Made by a program: the position numbers and the translations under genes. Source: GCA-2687025 sp964473525 (GTDB lineage: Bacteria > Poribacteria > WGA-4E > GCA-2687025). From it: a stretch of DNA of 20,763 bases. Each line of letters starts with the position of its first letter. The stretch's first letter is position 1. The notes under the pieces are model-generated. The model ran no database searches and was not told where the DNA came from. It saw nothing but the letters and a program-made list of their open reading frames with translations. Shown one piece after another: positions 15,164-20,763 of this stretch. The stretch covers positions 1 to 20,763 of the forward strand of contig CAYYPK010000070.1 of assembly GCA_964473525.1 (NCBI GenBank), in the 5' to 3' direction.

Positions 15164-15582
15164 CTGGGCGCATCGACACGGCATCAGAGACACCACGCCA
15201 ACGCGCAGAAAGTATACACGATGCACACTGACCGCTCTCGCCACTCCCGATACTCCGGTGACACCGCCGCGCCCAGGAGCCCCGCGCGGTCCATGCGGAC
15301 CTGTAACGCGCGCCCATCGGCAGGGCGCCGCGCTTCGCCGCACCCTACTGTCGTCTCCGCATCGGCCTCCGCAACCTTCCCGGAAGCCTCGTTGTCGCGA
15401 CCTCGGCACGTGGCTGGCAATCATGCGTGGTTCTACGCGGCGCTTGGCGACATCGACGGGACACCCGTCTCCGGGCGGCAAAATCCGAGCACTAGCCGGC
15501 CACTAGCGCCACACTGGTCCGGCATTAGTCGGGGATTGAAATCCGTCGATTTTCGCCCAATGCGCGGCGAAAGGGGCCACTG
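15164..15582. other. Intergenic region, no confident gene
   Basis: About 420 nt of non-coding-looking sequence. A TATACT on the minus strand at 15216-15211 mirrors the one at 14911 and would read back toward the hairpin, but it lacks a good -35. Around 15497-15560 the sequence is less GC-rich with repeated CACTAG/CACTAGC (15490-15510), perhaps control sequence for the gene at 15583. No RNA gene is recognised. Confidence 0.35.
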
Positions 15583-15894
15583 ATGCTGTACAGGGGGCAC
15601 CGATACGTGCGTCTGAGCACGAAACTCGCCCGCGCGCTGGGTATGTCGTACCGCGCGATGTGGAACCAGCTGCAAAACGACGATTCCGGCTTCGAAGTGA
15701 TGCGCATACCCACGCGACAGCCACAAAAGCGCCTCATGTACATCCGACTCGCGGACATCAACCGCGCGTTGGGATACCCGCTGTACGACCCGCCCACGCT
15801 TGCGGACCACGGTCTGCGCGGCGGCGGGAGCGTAGACGCGCGAGAACGCCAAGATGCCAAGGAGACGGACCATGCCGATCATCCCAAGACGTAA
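15583..15894 (+). CDS. Small putative DNA-binding protein
   Basis: A 103-residue protein that I cannot place in a named family. STKLARALGMSYRAMWNQLQ (residues 12-31) looks like a helix-turn-helix, followed by a wing-like segment (FEVMRIPTRQPQKRLMYIRLADINRALGYPL) of the kind where the residue run after the wing ends in a helix, as in excisionase- or MerR-like winged helices. The tail is polar and charged. AAAGGGG lies 7-8 nt before the ATG at 15583. It overlaps the next gene by 23 nt, so the two are translated as a pair. A role in replication or control of a mobile element is a guess. Confidence 0.65.
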   Translation: MLYRGHRYVRLSTKLARALGMSYRAMWNQLQNDDSGFEVMRIPTRQPQKRLMYIRLADINRALGYPLYDPPTLADHGLRGGGSVDARERQDAKETDHADHPKT

Positions 15895-17200
15895 CAGCGA
15901 CTCTCAGCCCGTCGAGGGGCAGGACCTCTACACCTGGGCGCGACAGTTGCCTCCCTGCACGGTGCACGTGAGAGAGTCTTCCGGGTACGTCGGGTGCTTC
16001 AGCTCGCATGAGATACAGGGCGACATGCCGATCGAGGAGTACCTGCTGTCGGAATTCGGGGTGGGCACCTTCGAGTTGGTAGCGCACGCCAACGGTCTCT
16101 TCCTACCGGGAAGGCAGAAGGTGCACATCGGCTCCCAAGCCGACCGGCAGGCGGCGCGTCACGCGCAAGCTACGCGGGACGCCCAAGGCAGCGGCGGCGC
16201 GCTCGGGGATATCCCGCAGGTCGTCGCCATGCTCAAGGACCTCGGATGGACGCCTGGCCAGCAGACAAACCAGGGAAACAACGAACTCACGACCATGCTC
16301 GTGCAACACGCCGTGAAGACCCTGCAGCCGCCCGACCCAGCGGAGACGATGGACCAGGTGGTTGGGCTCATGAAGAGCATGAACGAGTTACAGCGCAACA
16401 ACGCCCCGCCGCTGCCACCGCGCCGGAAACGCCGCCACAAGAAACAGGACGCGTCAGATGAGACTCGCCCCACCAGTGGCATTGGGGATTTCAACGGCAT
16501 GGCCACCGCGGCGGTATTGGGCGGAGCCGGCTTCGCGATGCGACATCCAGACATAACGAAGAAGGTGTCTGACGGGATCTCCGCGAAGGCCCAAGGCGCC
16601 GTGAACTGGTTCCGCCAAAGGACCCAGACACCCACCGAAGAAAGCGTCAGCGCGGCTACCAAAGACGGTACGCCTGCGACAGGCTCCGACCCCGCCGTAA
16701 CTCTTGAACAAGCCATCGAGTCTGCCAAGACGATGTTGGCGACGCCCATCGGGCAGCGGATGGTGGACTACGTGCGGGGGTCGATACACGACGTGGCTCC
16801 CGAAGACATCGCGCGGCGCGGACTCGACGGCGCGCGGCAGTGGCTTGGAGCCGACCATCCATTGCTGATGCGCCTGCACGAAGACCCAGGCCGCGTCTTC
16901 GACGAGATGTCCGAGATCGTCGGACTCACCGGCGACTCTTGGTGGAAGGCTCGGAGTCACTTCGTCGCCATGATGACGGACGAGGAAGACGAAACGCCTA
17001 CTTCCGCGCCGTCGGCCGGTGAAGCGCCTCGCGCCTCTGCTCAGGGTACCCAGACCGTGACACAGGAGCCGGTGGAGCGACACGGCGCCGAGGATGTTCG
17101 CAATGCGTCTGGCCTCGACAATGCAGCTGGGCCAGCTACAGACGCTGACGAGCGTGAGGAGTCGATCGGCGGTGTCGAGCCCGGCGATGGAGACCGTTGA
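15872..17200 (+). CDS. Orphan 442-residue protein, possibly phage or plasmid derived
   Basis: I do not recognise a named family. Residues 30-88 form a compact beta-rich-looking module (GYVGCFSSHEI, then EEYLLSEFGVGTFELVAHANG) of the kind I associate with small proteins of phages and plasmids. Residues 110-180 are helical (VVAMLKDLGWTPG; MLVQHAVKTLQPPDPAETM). A basic patch PPRRKRRHKKQ (182-192) comes before GMATAAVLGGAGFAM, a weak hydrophobic segment. Another helical domain is at about 260-360, and the last 80 residues are acidic and disordered. The ATG at 15872 has AAGGAG 7 nt upstream; an earlier ATG at 15854 has none. The frame stays open again after its TGA to 17392. Confidence 0.7.
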   Translation: MPIIPRRNSDSQPVEGQDLYTWARQLPPCTVHVRESSGYVGCFSSHEIQGDMPIEEYLLSEFGVGTFELVAHANGLFLPGRQKVHIGSQADRQAARHAQATRDAQGSGGALGDIPQVVAMLKDLGWTPGQQTNQGNNELTTMLVQHAVKTLQPPDPAETMDQVVGLMKSMNELQRNNAPPLPPRRKRRHKKQDASDETRPTSGIGDFNGMATAAVLGGAGFAMRHPDITKKVSDGISAKAQGAVNWFRQRTQTPTEESVSAATKDGTPATGSDPAVTLEQAIESAKTMLATPIGQRMVDYVRGSIHDVAPEDIARRGLDGARQWLGADHPLLMRLHEDPGRVFDEMSEIVGLTGDSWWKARSHFVAMMTDEEDETPTSAPSAGEAPRASAQGTQTVTQEPVERHGAEDVRNASGLDNAAGPATDADEREESIGGVEPGDGDR

Positions 17201-17224
17201 GCCAGCCAGAAGGTCGGCGCCTCC

Positions 17225-17392
17225 ATGATGGCGGGCGTGCTGTTGTCCCGATCCAGGAAATGGAAGGTCGCCACCGACCCATCTTCAATACCAGGCGAAC
17301 CTGTCCCGAGGTCATCGAGGTCATCGAGGTCAGGGCGCCCGTATCAGCGACGGTATTTGGTGGACGTTCGTAAGCGGCTTGAGCAGCTATAG
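17225..17392 (+). CDS. Possible small basic ORF ending inside the first palindrome
   Basis: A 55-residue frame opens with ATGATG at 17225 and ends at TAG 17390-17392, inside the left arm of the first palindrome. The product is basic, begins MMAGVLLSRSRKWKV and ends YLVDVRKRLEQL. It is in the same frame as the 442-residue gene and follows its TGA without any other stop, so readthrough of that TGA would add it as an extension. The ribosome binding site is poor (AAGG 11 nt upstream). It contains a 9-nt tandem repeat encoding SRS units. Evidence is weak. Confidence 0.3.
   Translation: MMAGVLLSRSRKWKVATDPSSIPGEPVPRSSRSSRSGRPYQRRYLVDVRKRLEQL
17307..17331 (+). repeat. 9-nt tandem repeat
   Basis: CGAGGTCAT is repeated at 17307-17315 and 17316-17324 and begins a third time at 17325-17331. 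The period keeps the reading frame of the small ORF that spans it. Confidence 0.85.
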
Positions 17393-17450
17393 GCCGGTCT
17401 GTCTCCTACTCATATGGAAAAGGCCCCAGACCGTACCATATATGCTCAAG
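17378..17450. repeat. Palindromic element, copy 1 (imperfect, 24-nt arms)
   Basis: Left arm 17378-17401 begins CTTGAGCAGC, right arm 17427-17450 ends TGCTCAAG; 19 of 24 positions pair, with a 25-nt loop. The left arm and loop are nearly identical to copy 2 (one base differs in the arm, four or five in the loop), while the right arm has diverged at four positions. Homology to copy 2 continues after the arm to about 17475 (GATGCTCAAT, CCTACGAGCC). The direct copies are 406 nt apart. Confidence 0.9.
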
Positions 17451-17475
17451 CGATGCTCAATCCGCTCCTACGAGC

Positions 17476-17783
17476 CTAAGCCGAGATGCCGTGAAACAGC
17501 GCTGGGCGAAGCCGAGTCTGCTGCGATAGGGTTCGGGCGAGCGCAGCGAGGTCGAGGAACGGACCCGTCCCGTAAGGGTCATCTCCACATGGACAGCCCT
17601 ACCAGCCGTGTAGAGCGCCCAGCACCCGACGCCCTGCCGTGTAGCCCGATGGAGGCGACAGGAGAGCGTAGGGAGCCTCCTAGACCGTTTCCGGTGCGCG
17701 AGGCCATAGACGGCTGCCGCAGTATTCTCCCGGTGACGCCAAGAGCGTTCCGTGACGTACGACGGGACGCTTCGCCCACGCAG
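17476..17783. other. Spacer between the two palindromic elements, hairpin-rich
   Basis: These 308 nt contain several short inverted repeats: GCTGCG/CGCAGC at 17520-17547, GACCC/GGGTC at 17562-17580 and GGAGGC/GCCTCC at 17651-17680. GCCGTGTAG occurs twice, at 17605-17613 and 17636-17644. This may be a structured RNA or recombination-related DNA; a short ORF with an acceptable start also lies here (see 17589-17798). No known RNA family is recognised. Confidence 0.4.
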
Positions 17784-17798
17784 CTTGAGCAGCTATAG
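17589..17798 (+). CDS. Possible small ORF ending inside the second palindrome
   Basis: A 69-residue frame starts at ATG 17589, with AAGGG about 10 nt upstream, and ends at TAG 17796-17798 in the left arm of copy 2. It is rich in Arg and Pro, and no family is recognised. Its last residues (FRDVRRDASPTQLEQL) resemble the end of the 17225-17392 frame (DVRKRLEQL). The shared LEQL comes from the repeat itself; the DVR before it lies outside the repeat. The same frame stays open back through copy 1, so an ORF of this size could be chance. Confidence 0.25.
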   Translation: MDSPTSRVERPAPDALPCSPMEATGERREPPRPFPVREAIDGCRSILPVTPRAFRDVRRDASPTQLEQL

Positions 17799-17856
17799 TC
17801 CGGTCTGTCTCCTACTCATATGCGAAAGGATCCAGACCGGACTATAGCTGCTCAAG
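17784..17856. repeat. Palindromic element, copy 2 (perfect 24-bp arms)
   Basis: Left arm 17784-17807 begins CTTGAGCAGCTATAGTCC and right arm 17833-17856 ends GGACTATAGCTGCTCAAG; all 24 positions pair, around a 25-nt loop beginning TCTCCTACTCATATG. The flanking homology with copy 1 runs on to about 17881. No T-run follows, and the arms are longer than in ordinary terminators. Possible roles are a recombination or replication site, a very stable RNA end, or a small non-autonomous mobile element. Confidence 0.92.
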
Positions 17857-18033
17857 GGATGCTCAATCTGCCCCTACGAGCCGACGACGCCCGAACACAC
17901 GACCACTGGATGAACGACCAACCGGACACCCAATTCCCCCGGAAATAGCTACCGAAGGCGCCCGCGGCCCGTCGCCGAACGCGACGCCGCACCCGCCCCC
18001 TGGCTACTTCCGCCTGAGAATCTCCCACGATAC

Positions 18034-18270
18034 GTGCGCGAAGCCTACGTCCCGGCGGAGTCGCCCTACTTCGTGGACTCGGACGAGTTCTCCGCTCGCG
18101 GCGTGGTAGGCTACGCCAAGACGTCACCGGAGCTGCGCTACCTGGCCGGCACGCTTCGAATCCTGCGCCGCGTCTTCTGTCTGAAGGCGTGCGACCCACA
18201 CGAGGGCGGCGCGCCGGCGGACGTGATCCACCCTCGCACCGTACAAGCGGGACTGAGGGCTGCGCTGTGA
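18034..18270 (+). CDS. Small hypothetical protein, possibly 5'-truncated
   Basis: A 78-residue frame starts at GTG 18034 without a clear Shine-Dalgarno. The protein (AESPYFVDSDEFSARGVVGY, then KTSPELRYLAGTLRILRRVF) has protein-like composition, but I recognise no family. The frame stays open upstream into about 17890 with sensible residues (WLLPPENLPRYVREAYVP), so the real start may be earlier, or this may be the remnant of a longer gene. It ends 51 nt before the next gene on the same strand. Confidence 0.4.
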   Translation: MREAYVPAESPYFVDSDEFSARGVVGYAKTSPELRYLAGTLRILRRVFCLKACDPHEGGAPADVIHPRTVQAGLRAAL

Positions 18271-18321
18271 GGTCTAGGACGCTCTCGAACGTCGCCAACC
18301 GACCACGGGGGGACCGAGCCA

Positions 18322-19215
18322 ATGAATCGCCTCACGGGCCTGCTACGGCCTTGGACTCCCGTCACACGCGCGGTCGCCGTGGCGATCCTGGTGATGGTTG
18401 CGATGGGCTGTCAGGAGGAGGCTGCGGCGGACGACGCCCTCGACACGGATTCGCCAGGCGCCACGGTCACCATCGGGACGTTCAACATCCAGATCTTCGG
18501 GAAGGCGAAACGCGCTAAGCCAGACGTGATGGAAGTGCTCGCCGACATCGCGGACGAGTTCGACATCCTGGCCATCCAGGAGATCCGCGACTCCTCTGGG
18601 GACACTCCCCGTGTCTATCTCGACGCCATGAACGCCCAAGGCGCTGAACGCCACAAGATGCTCGTCGGCCCCCGCCTGGGGCGATCCCGCTCGAAGGAGG
18701 AGTATGCGTTCTACTACGACGCCGACGTGGTCGACATCGTTGGCGAGCCGTGGACGTATCCGGATCCCGGCGACGTCTTCGAACGCGAACCGTTCCTCGC
18801 GCGCTTCCGCGTTGGCTCACTCGACTTCGTCCTCGCTAACGTCCACGTCAAGCCGGACGATGCCTTGGCGGAGATTGACGCCCTGGACGACGTTGTCGAG
18901 TGGGCCAGGGCGCAGTTTGGCGACACCGACATCATCGTCCTGGGCAACCTCAACGCTGACTGCTCCTACTTCAAGGAAGACACGCAGCGGGTCCTCTTCG
19001 ACATGAACTGGATCACACCAACGGGCTTCGACACGACCGTCAAGGACACCGACTGCACCTACGACCACTTCGTCATCTCCGACTCCCTGCTGGATGAATA
19101 CACCGGCCAGGTCGGCGTGTACCGATTCGACACGGAATACGGTCTGACGCGGGAGTTCTCGACGAAGGTCTCCGACCACTACCCGTTGTTCGCGACGTTC
19201 ACTGTGGGGCGATGA
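18322..19215 (+). CDS. DNase I-like endonuclease/exonuclease/phosphatase family lipoprotein
   Basis: The superfamily cleaves phosphodiester or phosphoester bonds with a metal ion. The 297-residue protein has an N-terminal hydrophobic segment ending in a lipobox-like VAMGC (Cys30), so it is probably an anchored exported lipoprotein. Family motifs follow: GTFNIQIFG (N55), LAIQEIRD (E87), NVHVKP (H175), LGNLNADCSYF (N209, N211), CTYDHFV (D248) and SDHYPLF (D285, H286). Human DNase I has Asp168 at the position of N209 (GDFNAGCSY); the AAC codon here is one base from GAC. The rest of the site is intact. A GGGGGG run lies about 9 nt before the ATG at 18322. Substrate could be nucleic acid or a phospho-compound. 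Confidence 0.88.
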   Translation: MNRLTGLLRPWTPVTRAVAVAILVMVAMGCQEEAAADDALDTDSPGATVTIGTFNIQIFGKAKRAKPDVMEVLADIADEFDILAIQEIRDSSGDTPRVYLDAMNAQGAERHKMLVGPRLGRSRSKEEYAFYYDADVVDIVGEPWTYPDPGDVFEREPFLARFRVGSLDFVLANVHVKPDDALAEIDALDDVVEWARAQFGDTDIIVLGNLNADCSYFKEDTQRVLFDMNWITPTGFDTTVKDTDCTYDHFVISDSLLDEYTGQVGVYRFDTEYGLTREFSTKVSDHYPLFATFTVGR

Positions 19216-19490
19216 CGGGAAGTGCCAACCGAGTCGCATGGCGCCAAGGCGTTAGCGGCCTTCTGGCGTCCACCATCCGGGCGAATGACCTTGGACGAAG
19301 TCACATCATCTAGCAGGCTGCCCGCAGAGCACGTGCTGGCCGTCTGCCGTCACGAGTCGATCAGTGGGTCGGGGGTTTGGCGGTGGATGCTCACGCCACC
19401 AGCCATGTTCGGGAAGCGGCAGTCTTGATCGGCTATCGTCTGATCGGGAAGCCATGAAGCTCCACCGTATGGATGAGACTGGATGATCCC

Positions 19491-20753
19491 ATGACCCAGC
19501 GGATGCGAACGGTCGGAATCGCGATATGCGTGGCTGCGATGGCCACGCTATTGGCGTCGTATTCCGCCGCGCAGACGGGGAAGATCGACGACGACCTCCA
19601 ACGCGCGCAGGAGATTCTGAACCAGTTAGCGACCTCGGGCCTGGAACAGAGTTCGCGGGCATCGCTAGATGAGGAACTGAAGCGCATTGAGGCGCACGAA
19701 TACGTCGTCACCGCGAACTTGCACGCGCGCGCATATACCGCAGGCAGCGGCTACTTCCCTGTCACTGTGTCGGTCCCGGGACTGTTGGAGCCGCCGTTGG
19801 TCGGCCGGATCGAGATGCCGAAGGCAAAGTCGAGGCGCGCGAAGTCCCAACTGAATCCGGCCTACGCCACCGTCAGGGTTCGTGCGGTTGAGCAGGCGGT
19901 AAGTGTTGCCACGCAGGTGGTGACGTCCCTGTGGGTGCGGGTGGACGGCGATGTATGGAGCGTGGCCTCTCCCGACGCGCGTATACAGACGCTCCCGCCG
20001 ATGCCGTCTATGCCACAGACACCCAGATCAACGCCCGACCGCACGCCAGGAGACCCCGGAAACGAAGCGGACATGATGGCGACCCTCCGAAGGGCGAGAG
20101 AGATACTGGCACTGGCCACTCCACAGGATGAATTCGAGACCACGGCTGAATACGCTGCGCGGGTTGGCAACTACAACACGCTTGTTCCGGAGCTTCGGTC
20201 CATCGCCACCCTTAGATTCGACGTGATGATGACCGTCGAAGACGTCGGTCGTTACGATGCTGAGACCGAGACCTTCCCAGTAGTCGTCTCGAAGGAGGGA
20301 TTGCTTGCCACCGTCAAGGGAATGGTGGCCATACCGCGTTCCAAGGCGCGGAGCGCAAAGCGGCAGCTAAACAAGGCGTGGGCGAGGACGCAGATCAGGG
20401 TCGCTCCCGCGACGCAGGAAGCACTCCCCTATCCGCTGGAGGTGTATGTTCACGCTGGGATGACTCGGTGGCCCGTTGCCTTAGAACCGGTGTGGGTCGA
20501 GGGTCCACGGTTCAAAGCGGAAGAGGGCGTGAGGATACTGGCGCTCAGTCCGAGCACTCCGCACGTAGCGTCGGTTGAGGCGGGCAGCGAATCAAGGCTT
20601 CGCGTGTGGGATGCGGCAGAGGGCAGTCTCGCACTCTCGGTAGATACAGGCGGACGCGCCATCTGTTCCACGTTCTCTCCTGATGGACGTGTCTTGGCAG
20701 TCGGTATGATGAGGGTGTACATAGATCGGTGTAAACGACCATGGCTGATATAG
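19491..20753 (+). CDS. Secreted protein with a duplicated domain and a truncated WD40-like end
   Basis: A Sec signal peptide is likely (TVGIAICVAAMATLLASYSAAQ). The mature part has two related units of about 130 residues. Each has an N-terminal helix (DDLQRAQEILNQLA; MATLRRAREILALA), a beta segment (YFPVTVSVPGLLEP; TFPVVVSKEGLLAT), then a KSRRAKSQLN or KARSAKRQLN motif and a strand pair ending SVA or PVA. A proline-rich linker separates them. The C terminus contains a WD40-like unit (ESRLRVWDAAEGSLALSV; STFSPDGRVLAVG) that ends after 17 unrelated residues, so the gene may be truncated or frameshifted. I chose the ATG at 19491; 19473 and 19503 are alternatives. Function unknown. Confidence 0.7.
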   Translation: MTQRMRTVGIAICVAAMATLLASYSAAQTGKIDDDLQRAQEILNQLATSGLEQSSRASLDEELKRIEAHEYVVTANLHARAYTAGSGYFPVTVSVPGLLEPPLVGRIEMPKAKSRRAKSQLNPAYATVRVRAVEQAVSVATQVVTSLWVRVDGDVWSVASPDARIQTLPPMPSMPQTPRSTPDRTPGDPGNEADMMATLRRAREILALATPQDEFETTAEYAARVGNYNTLVPELRSIATLRFDVMMTVEDVGRYDAETETFPVVVSKEGLLATVKGMVAIPRSKARSAKRQLNKAWARTQIRVAPATQEALPYPLEVYVHAGMTRWPVALEPVWVEGPRFKAEEGVRILALSPSTPHVASVEAGSESRLRVWDAAEGSLALSVDTGGRAICSTFSPDGRVLAVGMMRVYIDRCKRPWLI

Positions 20754-20763
20754 CATGGGGGTC

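Noticed and set aside
17379..17588. Extension of the 69-residue frame back through the first palindrome
   Set aside because: It would translate the hairpin arms and loop, has no ribosome binding site, and the composition is not protein-like.
17784..17856. Integron attC site
   Set aside because: The arms lack the RYYYAAC/GTTRRRY core sites and no integron integrase is present.
19222..19428. 68-residue frame between the lipoprotein and the secreted protein
   Set aside because: No ribosome binding site or family resemblance; the 19216-19490 gap otherwise shows nothing beyond weak GGCG/CGCC pairs.

Overview
The window comes from a GC-rich bacterium that I cannot place to phylum. There are no rRNA or tRNA genes and no housekeeping markers. 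A complete type I-E CRISPR-Cas locus, three groups of toxin-antitoxin or mobile-element genes and a run of orphan proteins make this accessory chromosomal (or large plasmid) DNA of an uncultured or little-studied lineage.

Left part (1-9700, all minus strand). This is a full, canonically ordered type I-E system: WYL regulator, cas3, cse1 (cas8e), cse2 (cas11), cas7e, cas5e, cas6e, cas1, cas2, a very short leader, then the CRISPR array, which runs off the left edge. Only two repeats and one spacer are visible. Gene gaps run from 35 nt down to overlaps, so it reads as one transcription unit. Cascade, the nuclease-helicase and the adaptation pair all keep their recognisable motifs, so the system looks functional. 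A perfect 9-bp inverted repeat about 50 bp before the regulator is the best operator candidate.

Middle part (9.7-13.5 kb). A BrnT-type toxin is paired with an XRE-type antitoxin. A convergent DUF6398 protein carries an extra C-terminal beta-rich domain. A small stand-alone tyrosine recombinase follows, then a UPF0175 antitoxin / DUF3368 PIN-like toxin pair with a 4-nt overlap.

Right-middle part (13.5-18.3 kb). This looks like a poorly described mobile or integrated element. It holds an orphan protein with a C-terminal winged-helix-like domain and a short intergenic region with a -10 box inside an inverted repeat, several hairpins, a tiny ORF, 13-nt tandem repeats and a 14-bp stem. Next come an overlapping pair of orphan genes (a small DNA-binding-like protein and a 442-residue protein). 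After them sit two direct copies, 406 nt apart, of a roughly 98-nt unit built on a long palindrome. In both copies a short ORF ends, with the same last four residues, inside the palindrome's left arm. I regard the 14.9-15.2 kb and 17.2-17.9 kb regions as the least explained sequence here.

Right end (18.3-20.76 kb). A lipoprotein of the DNase I-like endonuclease/exonuclease/phosphatase superfamily has an Asn at a usually invariant Asp. It is followed by a secreted protein with two copies of an undescribed domain and a WD40-like segment that stops abruptly near the window edge.
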